Assembly: GCA_002314855.1 (NCBI GenBank)
Contig: DCHQ01000090.1
Coordinates: forward strand, 1 to 25,030
Length of the DNA stretch: 25,030 nt
From: Lachnospiraceae bacterium UBA1748
GTDB lineage: Bacteria > Bacillota > Clostridia > Lachnospirales > Lachnospiraceae
Reading direction: 5' to 3'
Shown: one piece after another, positions 1 through 4,519 of the stretch
Layout of the letters: every line of letters begins with the position of its first letter
Numbering within the stretch: position 1 is the first letter of the stretch
Program-made: the position numbers and the translations under genes
The notes under the pieces: model-generated
What the model saw: only the letters and a program-made list of their open reading frames with translations
Told to the model about the DNA's origin: nothing
Databases searched by the model: none

Positions 1-2
1 AA

Positions 3-59
3 TACATTCTGGTAGAGTTGCTACAATCGTTGAGTAATTCTGAGTCTAGCATAGACTAA
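3..59 (+). CDS. possible 3' end of a gene cut by the window edge
   Basis: Two forward frames are open from the window edge: one stops with TAA at 35-37 and the other with TAA at 57-59. The second would end in ...LSNSESSID. Both are too short to identify. The strong intrinsic terminator at 73-109 suggests that a rightward transcript ends here, which is the only support for a coding end. Which frame is used, if either, cannot be decided from this sequence. Confidence 0.25.
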   Translation, partial: YILVELLQSLSNSESSID

Positions 60-175
60 CTACAAATAATATAACCCCGAGGCAAGTATACTTGTCTTCG
101 GGGTTTTTTATTTGTAGTTATCCGTCTATATTCGACGAATATAGACGGCTTGCAGTATGCGTAGCGTGCTGCAAG
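43..175. repeat. four consecutive hairpins
   Basis: Four palindromes follow each other almost without gaps. They are 43-57 (AGTCTA, loop GCA, TAGACT), the terminator palindrome 57-120, 122-148 (perfect 13-bp arms around a single A), and 149-175 (12-bp arms with two G-T pairs around GTA). Only the second has a T-run. Their function is not recognised. They may be a repeated extragenic element or the structured end of a mobile element. Confidence 0.6.
57..120 (+). terminator. intrinsic terminator inside a longer palindrome
   Basis: The core stem AACCCCGA (73-80) pairs with TCGGGGTT (98-105), extended inward by further pairs to a TATA loop, and is followed by six T residues at 104-109. An outer perfect 13-bp arm (57-69 with 108-120) encloses the core. 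It probably ends transcription of whatever gene lies to the left. Confidence 0.75.
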
Positions 176-232
176 AGGATAGCTCGACTCATTGAGAGTG
201 TTCAGAAATAGGGGCTTATTTTTGGAAATACA

Positions 233-279
233 TTGACATTAACCATTGGTTATGATAATTTTACATTAACCAATGGTTA
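233..279 (+). promoter_or_regulatory. promoter with twin palindromic operators
   Basis: A -35 box TTGACA (233-238) and -10 box TAATTT (256-261) are 17 nt apart. A 13-bp palindrome TAACCATTGGTTA (240-252) fills the spacer. A second copy, TAACCAATGGTTA (267-279), lies at the expected start site. The copies differ only at the central base and are spaced 27 bp centre to centre, close to 2.5 helical turns. This is a classic repressor arrangement. The XRE-type protein encoded at 348-680 is the obvious candidate repressor, but that link is inferred. Confidence 0.65.
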
Positions 280-314
280 GTAGAGCAAGGGATGACTTCT
301 ATAATATAAATGGA

Positions 315-359
315 ATGACTGCTGATTCAATGTTTAAGGATTTAAAACTACGAGTGTAA
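315..359 (+). CDS. possible 14-residue peptide or gene remnant
   Basis: The open frame MTADSMFKDLKLRV is the only plausible reading frame downstream of the operator-bearing promoter at 233-261. It overlaps the 3' end of the convergent regulator gene by 12 nt. There is no good ribosome binding site, so it may be a remnant of a lost partner gene, or the transcript may act as antisense RNA to the regulator. Nothing identifies a function. Confidence 0.2.
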   Translation: MTADSMFKDLKLRV

Positions 360-680
360 TTTTTTTATATACTCAACAACGAGGTCAAGATTGTCTTTAC
401 TTTCATTTTGAAGTGTCTCAACAATGAAATGTAATTCAGGAGAATCTGAAGTGACAAGATAGTCTACACATGATTTTTTACTCGTTTCACCACAGAGATA
501 TTCAACACTTGTACCGAATTTCTGTGCAATAAAAGAGATGGTTTGATATGAAGGCGTTCTATCACCATTCTCATATCGGCCGTATCCCATAGCAGACATG
601 TTTAGCAGTCTGGCAGCTTCAGACTTGGTTATACCTAATTCAGTTCGTATTTTGATTAATCTATCTGGGCAGAAATTCAT
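348..680 (-). CDS. XRE/Cro-CI family helix-turn-helix repressor
   Basis: The 110-residue protein has an N-terminal HTH_3 domain at about residues 8-62: LIKIRTELGITKSEAARLLN, then MGYGRYENGDRTPS and SYQTISFIAQKFGTSVEYL, the usual five-helix Cro/CI pattern. The remaining ~45 residues are an acidic, helical tail that may dimerise. The ATG at 678-680 is preferred because GGAGG sits 5 nt upstream; the GTG 12 nt further upstream overlaps that site. Such small repressors often control neighbouring accessory or toxin-antitoxin genes. Here the twin palindromes at 240-279 are likely targets. No signal peptide or membrane segment is visible. The family call is secure; target and partner are inferred. 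Confidence 0.85.
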   Translation of the reverse strand: MNFCPDRLIKIRTELGITKSEAARLLNMSAMGYGRYENGDRTPSYQTISFIAQKFGTSVEYLCGETSKKSCVDYLVTSDSPELHFIVETLQNESKDNLDLVVEYIKKLHS

Positions 681-805
681 GTTGACCTCCACTATAGAGA
701 TATTGGATGTGTTTATCCGACGGTTATAGTATTACATAACTGAAATATAAGTGCAAGGTCAGCTTTAAAGTGAAAACTATGTGTAAACACAATAGGAGGA
801 TTTAT

Positions 806-1387
806 ATGATACCAACATTATATGAGCCTTTTAGACACTGGTCAGAAGGTGGTTCAGTATTTATACTATCTGACTTACATTTTGATGATGAAGACAATAA
901 ATTGATGGATGCTGGTTGGATTACTACTGCTGAACAGGTTGCGATAATTAATTCAATAGTCTGTAAGAATGATACATTTATATGTCTAGGTGATGTGGGA
1001 AATCCAAGGTATATTCCTATGATTAAAGCGAAAAAGAAAGTTCTAATTCTTGGGAACCATGATACTAGAGGAGCTTATAAGGATTTTTTTGACGAGATTT
1101 ATACGGGACCATTAATTATTGCAGATAAGATATTGTTATCGCATGAGCCTATATATGGGCTTAGCTGGTGTCTTAATATACATGGGCATGATCATAGCAA
1201 TATGGAGTCTTATAGAGAAGATTGCAAGCATATTAATCTGGCGGCTAACATTTGCAAATATATACCGATCAACCTAGGGAAATTAATTAAGTCTGGAATA
1301 CTTGCAGATATCGAAAGTATTCATAGAAAGACAATAGATCGACAGATTGAAAGAAAAGCAAGGTTGAATATGATTAATCAAGAGTAA
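806..1387 (+). CDS. calcineurin-like metallophosphoesterase
   Basis: The 193-residue protein shows the metallophosphoesterase signature in order: SDLHF (Asp23, His25), GD (62-63), GNHD (83-86), SHEP (His113) and GHDH (127-130). All dimetal ligands appear present, so the enzyme should be an active phosphodiesterase or phosphatase. The substrate cannot be read from the sequence. The C-terminal ~50 residues are basic and helical. The ATG at 806 is chosen because AGGAGG lies 7 nt upstream (794-799); an upstream in-frame ATG at 770 has no such site. It is divergent from the XRE regulator and sits in accessory DNA. Small proteins of this type are frequent in phages and genomic islands. It is cytoplasmic by sequence. 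Confidence 0.85.
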   Translation: MIPTLYEPFRHWSEGGSVFILSDLHFDDEDNKLMDAGWITTAEQVAIINSIVCKNDTFICLGDVGNPRYIPMIKAKKKVLILGNHDTRGAYKDFFDEIYTGPLIIADKILLSHEPIYGLSWCLNIHGHDHSNMESYREDCKHINLAANICKYIPINLGKLIKSGILADIESIHRKTIDRQIERKARLNMINQE

Positions 1388-1513
1388 TTATAAAGTCTTG
1401 AAAAATGAAAATATAGGGTATACAACAATATACAGGTCTCCATTAACTGTTGAATTGTCAAAAAGAGATGAACATTAAAGAATATGCGTATTTGAACTGT
1501 TAATAGATTTTTA
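1388..1513. other. intergenic stretch without recognised gene
   Basis: This is AT-rich DNA between the phosphoesterase gene and the promoter of the nuclease gene. There is a small hairpin (GTATA...TATAC) near 1419-1433. The short frames starting around 1468 have no ribosome binding site and no recognisable product. No intrinsic terminator with a clear T-run was found. Confidence 0.5.
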
Positions 1514-1543
1514 TTGACAGAAAGCAGATATTTTTCATATAAT
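1514..1543 (+). promoter_or_regulatory. strong sigma-A-type promoter for the structured leader and nuclease gene
   Basis: A consensus TTGACA (1514-1519) is followed after 18 nt by a consensus TATAAT (1538-1543). Transcription should start near 1550, giving a ~225-nt leader that contains both RNA units before the nuclease start codon. Confidence 0.8.
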
Positions 1544-1588
1544 TTTATCAGGGATAGTAATGTCCTTAATGTGCAGCATTTTAAGTTG

Positions 1589-1735
1589 TAGACAATTGGA
1601 AGTCTTTAAAAGTCCAAGTCCGGTATTGCACATCTATAGGTTGTGCGTGGCTTGTAGCAGGCAGGATGCTATAGACAATCGGAAGTCTTAAAAATTCCGA
1701 GTCCGTAATTATACACCTATAGGGTGTATGCGGTT
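1589..1735 (+). ncRNA. tandem structured RNA units (2 x ~66 nt, 83-nt period) with pseudoknots
   Basis: Unit 1 (1589-1654) and unit 2 (1672-1737) align without gaps, with about 15 differences in 66 positions. In each, AGAC pairs with GTCT (1590-1593/1602-1605; 1673-1676/1685-1688). The loop then pairs downstream: TTGGA/TCCAA (1596-1600/1613-1617) in unit 1, TCGGA/TCCGA (1679-1683/1696-1700) in unit 2, forming an H-type pseudoknot. A second hairpin is GCACA/TGTGC (1628-1632/1642-1646) in unit 1 and ATACA/TGTAT (1711-1715/1725-1729) in unit 2. Three base pairs change on both sides (T-A to C-G, G-C to A-T, C-G to T-A), which is strong evidence for selected structure. Both hairpin loops carry CTATAG. 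I recognise no known riboswitch class. A type III-like antitoxin RNA or a tandem sensor are both possible. Confidence 0.75.
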
Positions 1736-1761
1736 GACAACCAACATGAAACTGCAAAATC

Positions 1762-1795
1762 AGGAGGCGTAGAGATGCGTCTCCTATTTTATTTT
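1762..1795 (+). promoter_or_regulatory. hairpin enclosing ribosome binding site and start codon, with U-rich tail
   Basis: AGGAGGCG (1762-1769) pairs over 8 bp (one G-T) with CGTCTCCT (1778-1785). The ribosome binding site lies in the 5' arm and the ATG (1775-1777) in the loop. The tail ATTTTATTTT follows. The hairpin could block translation, terminate transcription, or both, and is the natural output of the upstream RNA units. Confidence 0.6.
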
Positions 1796-2476
1796 AAGAA
1801 AGAGGAATCTTTGGGAAAAACATCAGAAATATTAACAGATGGACATAAAGAGATAATCAGAAAGCAAATAATAGCAGGTGCAAGAAATTACAAGAAACTA
1901 TTAATAAATAAGGTTTTTCTAATTGTTTGTGAGGATGGTGCTGAATATGAAGTCAGATTTTTTAAAGGGGATTATAAACATCTAACGGGGGTATATAGCA
2001 ATCTCGATGATGATGTTTTTTTTGAATACTGTGTAAATGGAAAAATAGACAAGGGCAATATTGATACAAATCAAAAATATGATTGGTCTACTTTAAAGAA
2101 AAAGGGAAAAATAATTCAGAATATTCATGAGTTATTATATAAAGATGATCAAAAAACATTGTTGCTCGAAGCATTAGATACAAATACATATATGTTTCCA
2201 TTAGCTATAAAGGATATTGCAAATGATATTTGTGTTGGTTTTGTATCTGATATTCATAAAGCAAGAAGTCTCAGGCGTGCAAAGAATTCAACAAATGCTA
2301 AAGCGGAGAAAAGGATAATAGCAGTGTTGGCTAAAAATAATGGTGATAAAGCGTATGGTGAGTTAGTATATTTATCCAGTGTAAGAGGAGTTTATAAAAA
2401 AAATGAATCTCTTATAGATAAAATGGATGAGAAAATAATGATGAGATTTATGGAAATTCTTACAAGGCCTGAATAG
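1775..2476 (+). CDS. PBECR4-like predicted nuclease (BECR fold), possible toxin
   Basis: The protein has 233 residues. The stretch NYKKLLINKVFLIVCEDGAE, followed by a YEVRFFKGDYKHLTGV block (residues 58-73), matches my memory of the PBECR4 domain. That is the phage Barnase-EndoU-colicin-RelE-like nuclease family, where an F-K-x-x-x-F/Y-x-HLTG motif is usual. A later block GFVSDIHKARSLRRAKN (155-171) is basic and may contribute to RNA binding. Known BECR-fold enzymes are often ribonuclease toxins, so cleavage of RNA is inferred, not shown. There is no signal peptide. The ATG at 1775 is chosen for the AGGAGG at 1762-1767; the frame extends upstream to 1724, but that part overlaps the second RNA unit. 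The gene has its own promoter and a terminator at 2594-2625. Family call moderately sure; toxin role speculative. Confidence 0.65.
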   Translation: MRLLFYFKKEESLGKTSEILTDGHKEIIRKQIIAGARNYKKLLINKVFLIVCEDGAEYEVRFFKGDYKHLTGVYSNLDDDVFFEYCVNGKIDKGNIDTNQKYDWSTLKKKGKIIQNIHELLYKDDQKTLLLEALDTNTYMFPLAIKDIANDICVGFVSDIHKARSLRRAKNSTNAKAEKRIIAVLAKNNGDKAYGELVYLSSVRGVYKKNESLIDKMDEKIMMRFMEILTRPE

Positions 2477-2505
2477 AAAAAGAAGAATCTAAATTTAAAG
2501 AAGTG

Positions 2506-2625
2506 CTATTGTGGGAGAAATGGTATGTAAGGTGAGTCCTACCTTAAGTGGAGACGATAAGAGATAGACCTTGCTACTGGCGAGGCTATATGTAAAGGTT
2601 GTGCCATTTGGCATAACCTTTTTAA
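2506..2625 (+). terminator. structured 3' region ending in an intrinsic terminator
   Basis: Three hairpins occur in a row. They are TAAGGT/ACCTTA (2528-2533/2541-2546), ATAG-CCTTGC/GCGAGGCTAT with a bulged A (2564-2574/2580-2589), and the terminator AAAGGTT-TGCC/GGCA-AACCTTT (2594-2605/2610-2621) with a T-run at its 3' end. The last ends the nuclease transcript. The first two may protect the mRNA end or belong to a small RNA. No separate promoter was seen. Confidence 0.6.
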
Positions 2626-2699
2626 ATTTCCATAAAACATATCTTTTGGCAAAATAATGAAAAATTGCCGAAGTATATTGACTGTTTTGAAAATAAGTA

Positions 2700-2751
2700 T
2701 TGACAAAACGGTTAGAACAAACTAACCTATATTTAGTTAGTGATAACTAAC
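2700..2751 (+). promoter_or_regulatory. iron-type promoter with two GTTAG-N6-CTAAC boxes
   Basis: TTGACA (2700-2705) and TAACCT (2723-2728) are 17 nt apart. Box 1 (GTTAG 2711-2715, CTAAC 2722-2726) covers the spacer and -10. Box 2 (GTTAG 2736-2740, CTAAC 2747-2751) lies at the expected start site. Binding of a DtxR-family repressor here would block RNA polymerase. Confidence 0.7.
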
Positions 2752-2768
2752 TGAAAGATCATGTGATG

Positions 2769-2821
2769 TTTCTTTTGGTGCGCACTGCAGGACATTATCG
2801 TGTCCTGCAGTGAAAAAGAAA
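2769..2821 (+). promoter_or_regulatory. long hairpin in the leader of the DUF3793 gene
   Basis: CACTGCAGGACA (2783-2794) pairs perfectly with TGTCCTGCAGTG (2801-2812) around a 6-nt loop. An outer arm TTTCTTTT (2769-2776) matches the A/G-rich tract at 2813-2821. There is no T-run, so it is not an ordinary terminator. It may stabilise the mRNA or control read-through. Confidence 0.55.
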
Positions 2822-2873
2822 TGATGTAGAACGATGCAGGAAAATCAGGAAACAATTAGTGGAGTTATAAGGT

Positions 2874-3431
2874 ATGAGTTTTGAAGAAAGTTTAATATAT
2901 CACGCAGCACCTACATTGGCTAGTATTAAAATTGCTAATTTGTATAGTTTTAAATTTACTAATGATGTAGAGTGTCAAATGACAATAAGGCATTTCAATT
3001 CTCTTATGAATCCTAAAGGAATATACATTGAACTTCTTAAGAATGCTGGAGATTTCTATTTAATCTATGTATATAGAAAATCTCATTTACAAAAAAGACT
3101 ACAAGATTCAGAGGTAAAAATGTTATTAGCTGAGTATGGTTATCCTGTTAAATGCGATATAGATAATTATATGAGCGTTTTGAAAATACGATTAAAAACG
3201 AGAAAAGGTTTTCCTCATGAAATAGGCTTGCTGTTGGGATATCCTTTATCAGATGTAAAAGCGTTTATAGAAAACGAAGGTCAAAATTGCATCGTATACG
3301 GTGATTGGAAAGTATATGGAGACGAAGAGACAGCAAAATGTTTGTTTTGCAAATATAAACGATGTAGAGACGTGTATATTTCTGTTTATGGAGCTGGCAG
3401 AAAATTTGTTGATATGTTAGTTAGTGCGTAG
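2874..3431 (+). CDS. DUF3793 family protein, iron-regulated
   Basis: The 185-residue protein matches the DUF3793 family, common in Clostridia. The most recognisable parts are FPHEIGLLLGYPLSDVKAFI (about residues 104-123) and GDWKVYGDEETAKCLFCKYKRC (143-164). An N-terminal HxAPTLASIKIANL stretch is also typical as I recall it. The biochemical function is unknown. Family members often sit beside iron uptake or flavodoxin genes. Here the promoter carries two DtxR-type boxes, placing the gene in the local iron regulon. Four cysteines lie in the last third (Cys135, 156, 159 and 164 region), two as CxxC, which could bind metal, but this is inference. No signal peptide or membrane segment is seen. 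The start is the ATG at 2874, with an AAGG just upstream. Confidence 0.8.
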   Translation: MSFEESLIYHAAPTLASIKIANLYSFKFTNDVECQMTIRHFNSLMNPKGIYIELLKNAGDFYLIYVYRKSHLQKRLQDSEVKMLLAEYGYPVKCDIDNYMSVLKIRLKTRKGFPHEIGLLLGYPLSDVKAFIENEGQNCIVYGDWKVYGDEETAKCLFCKYKRCRDVYISVYGAGRKFVDMLVSA

Positions 3432-3444
3432 TGAGGTAAGAGAG

Positions 3445-3534
3445 ATGGATATTTTTATTAGTAAAATTAAAAGAAAATTAAAAGGCGTATCAATAGTGGT
3501 TATTGCATGTACAATTCTTATATTTTTGGGCTGA
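3445..3534 (+). CDS. 29-residue single-span membrane peptide
   Basis: The frame reads MDIFISKIKRKLKGVSIVVI followed by ACTILIFLG. It has a short basic amphipathic start and one hydrophobic segment (about residues 14-29) with basic residues before it, so the N-terminus probably stays inside. A GAGGT lies about 9 nt upstream. It begins 13 nt after the DUF3793 stop, so it should be cotranscribed and iron-controlled. Its TGA stop lies inside the 5' arm of the terminator hairpin, so translation to the end would disturb the hairpin. It resembles other tiny membrane peptides of metal-uptake operons but I know no named family. Confidence 0.5.
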   Translation: MDIFISKIKRKLKGVSIVVIACTILIFLG

Positions 3535-3552
3535 GCTTTAGCTCAGCCTTTT
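3529..3552 (+). terminator. intrinsic terminator of the DUF3793 transcript
   Basis: GGCTGAGC (3529-3536), loop TTTA, GCTCAGCC (3541-3548), then TTTT. It overlaps the last codon and stop of the 29-residue peptide. Confidence 0.75.
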
Positions 3553-3569
3553 GCATATTTTAGATTAGC

Positions 3570-3947
3570 TTATTTTAGACAATGTTTTTTTAGTGCTTCA
3601 AAAGTCTCTTCACTTATATCATGCTCTATTCTACAAGCGTCTTCCATAGCGACTTTTTCGCTAACCCCTATTTTAATCAAACACTCAGCCAATAATGTAT
3701 GTCGTTCTAATACTTTTTCAGCTTTTTCGCGTCCAGTACCTGTTAGTTCAATATAGCCAACTTCGTCCATAGTAATAAGATTTTTTTCACGAAGTCCTTT
3801 CATTGCAACGCTTACGCTTGCCTTTGTATAACCTAGTTCTCCGACAACATCGATTGAACGTACTTTACCCTTCTTCCTGCTAAGTATGAGAATTGTTTCT
3901 AAATAATCTTCCATAGATTCTTCAGATTTATGTTTTATATAACTCAT
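3570..3947 (-). CDS. DtxR/MntR-family metal-dependent repressor
   Basis: The 125-residue protein begins with a winged helix: SMEDYLETILIL, then VVGELGYTKASVSVAMKGL as the recognition helix region, and GYIELTGTGREKAEKV as the wing. Metal-site residues of the family can be seen: Met12/Asp14, Glu17, His83 (ERH), and Cys95-x-x-Glu98-His99 in DACRIEH. A Cys in that motif is typical of iron-sensing DtxR/IdeR, whereas Mn-sensing MntR has an acidic residue there. The protein ends after the dimerisation domain and lacks the SH3/FeoA-like domain of DtxR, so it has MntR-like size. AGGAGG lies about 8 nt before the ATG. It faces feoA divergently. It probably binds the GTTAG-N6-CTAAC boxes when loaded with Fe(II). 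Confidence 0.85.
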   Translation of the reverse strand: MSYIKHKSEESMEDYLETILILSRKKGKVRSIDVVGELGYTKASVSVAMKGLREKNLITMDEVGYIELTGTGREKAEKVLERHTLLAECLIKIGVSEKVAMEDACRIEHDISEETFEALKKHCLK

Positions 3948-3982
3948 TGGATTTTCCTCCTTTAAGTATAGATGGTAGTTGT

Positions 3983-4015
3983 TTAATTAAGAGTAGATTT
4001 GCTACTCTTAATTAA
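3983..4015. promoter_or_regulatory. perfect 14-bp palindrome between the regulator gene and feoA
   Basis: TTAATTAAGAGTAG (3983-3996) and its exact complement CTACTCTTAATTAA (4002-4015) surround ATTTG. There is no T-run on either strand. It lies ~35 bp ahead of the leftward regulator start and may be an operator or an mRNA leader hairpin of that gene. Confidence 0.5.
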
Positions 4016-4062
4016 TATAACAGTTTTGGTTTGATATGACAAACTAAAACTTTGAATTAGTA

Positions 4063-4114
4063 TTGACAAACTGAGTTAGGAATACTAAACTAACGATAGT
4101 TAGAGAACGCTAAC
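4063..4114 (+). promoter_or_regulatory. feoA promoter with DtxR-type boxes
   Basis: TTGACA (4063-4068) and TAAACT (4086-4091) are 17 nt apart. A perfect box lies at 4099-4114 (GTTAG, AGAACG, CTAAC). An imperfect one in the spacer/-10 (GTTAG 4075-4079, TAAAC 4086-4090) sits close to where box 1 of the DUF3793 promoter sits. Confidence 0.7.
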
Positions 4115-4158
4115 ACAATTAGAATAGACTAACACGTATAAAACGAAAGGCGCGTGAA

Positions 4159-4371
4159 ATGAATTTAACAGAGGCAATAATTGGTCAGGATTGTATTGTA
4201 AAAGACATAATAGCAGATGATGACGATTTAATAAGTTTTTTATTTTCCCTCGGATGCTACAGCGGAGAGACAGTTACAGTTGTTTCTAGGAAAAGAGGTG
4301 GATATGTTTTATCCATAAAAGATGCCAGGTATAACATAGATGAAGATCTGGCAAAGGCTATAAAAATATAA
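4159..4371 (+). CDS. feoA: ferrous iron transport protein A (FeoA)
   Basis: This 70-residue SH3-like protein has the usual FeoA size. The segment LFSLGCYSGETVTVVSRKRGGYVLSI follows the family pattern of L-x-x-x-G-hydrophobic-x-x-G-x-x-hydrophobic, and the end, ARYNIDEDLAKAIKI, is the usual final strand and helix. FeoA is a small cytoplasmic partner of FeoB needed for Fe(II) uptake. It lies 148 nt ahead of feoB, and its promoter carries iron-type boxes. The acidic run DDDD (residues 21-24) in the first loop is unusual but not disqualifying. The start is ATG 4159 with AAAGG upstream. Confidence 0.85.
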   Translation: MNLTEAIIGQDCIVKDIIADDDDLISFLFSLGCYSGETVTVVSRKRGGYVLSIKDARYNIDEDLAKAIKI

Positions 4372-4471
4372 TGATAGAATTTTTAGAGGTGCTGTGATGA
4401 CTGTTTTAGTAGAAATATAAGAGTAAGAAAATAGAGAATGTTTATTTGAAACTATTTTTTTTACACAAAAG

Positions 4472-4496
4472 GTTAGTTAAAGCTAACTTGTATAAA
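4472..4496 (+). promoter_or_regulatory. DtxR-type box ahead of feoB
   Basis: GTTAG (4472-4476), TTAAAG, CTAAC (4483-4487) precedes a possible -10 TATAAA (4491-4496). No good -35 at 17 nt is visible, so the promoter itself is doubtful. The box matches the others exactly in both half sites. Confidence 0.55.
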
Positions 4497-4519
4497 TTTA
4501 AACAAGGAGAATTAAAAAA

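Noticed and set aside
1589..1735. CRISPR array from the repeated units
   Set aside because: Only two units are present, they differ by about 23 percent, and the differences keep base pairing, which fits structured RNA rather than CRISPR repeats. No cas genes are seen.
1724..1774. N-terminal extension of the nuclease frame
   Set aside because: It would overlap the second RNA unit, while AGGAGG is placed correctly for the ATG at 1775.
4371..4426. Tiny overlapping frames (7-8 codons) between feoA and feoB
   Set aside because: They are too short to support, although one overlaps the feoA stop and the two overlap each other. No family is recognisable.
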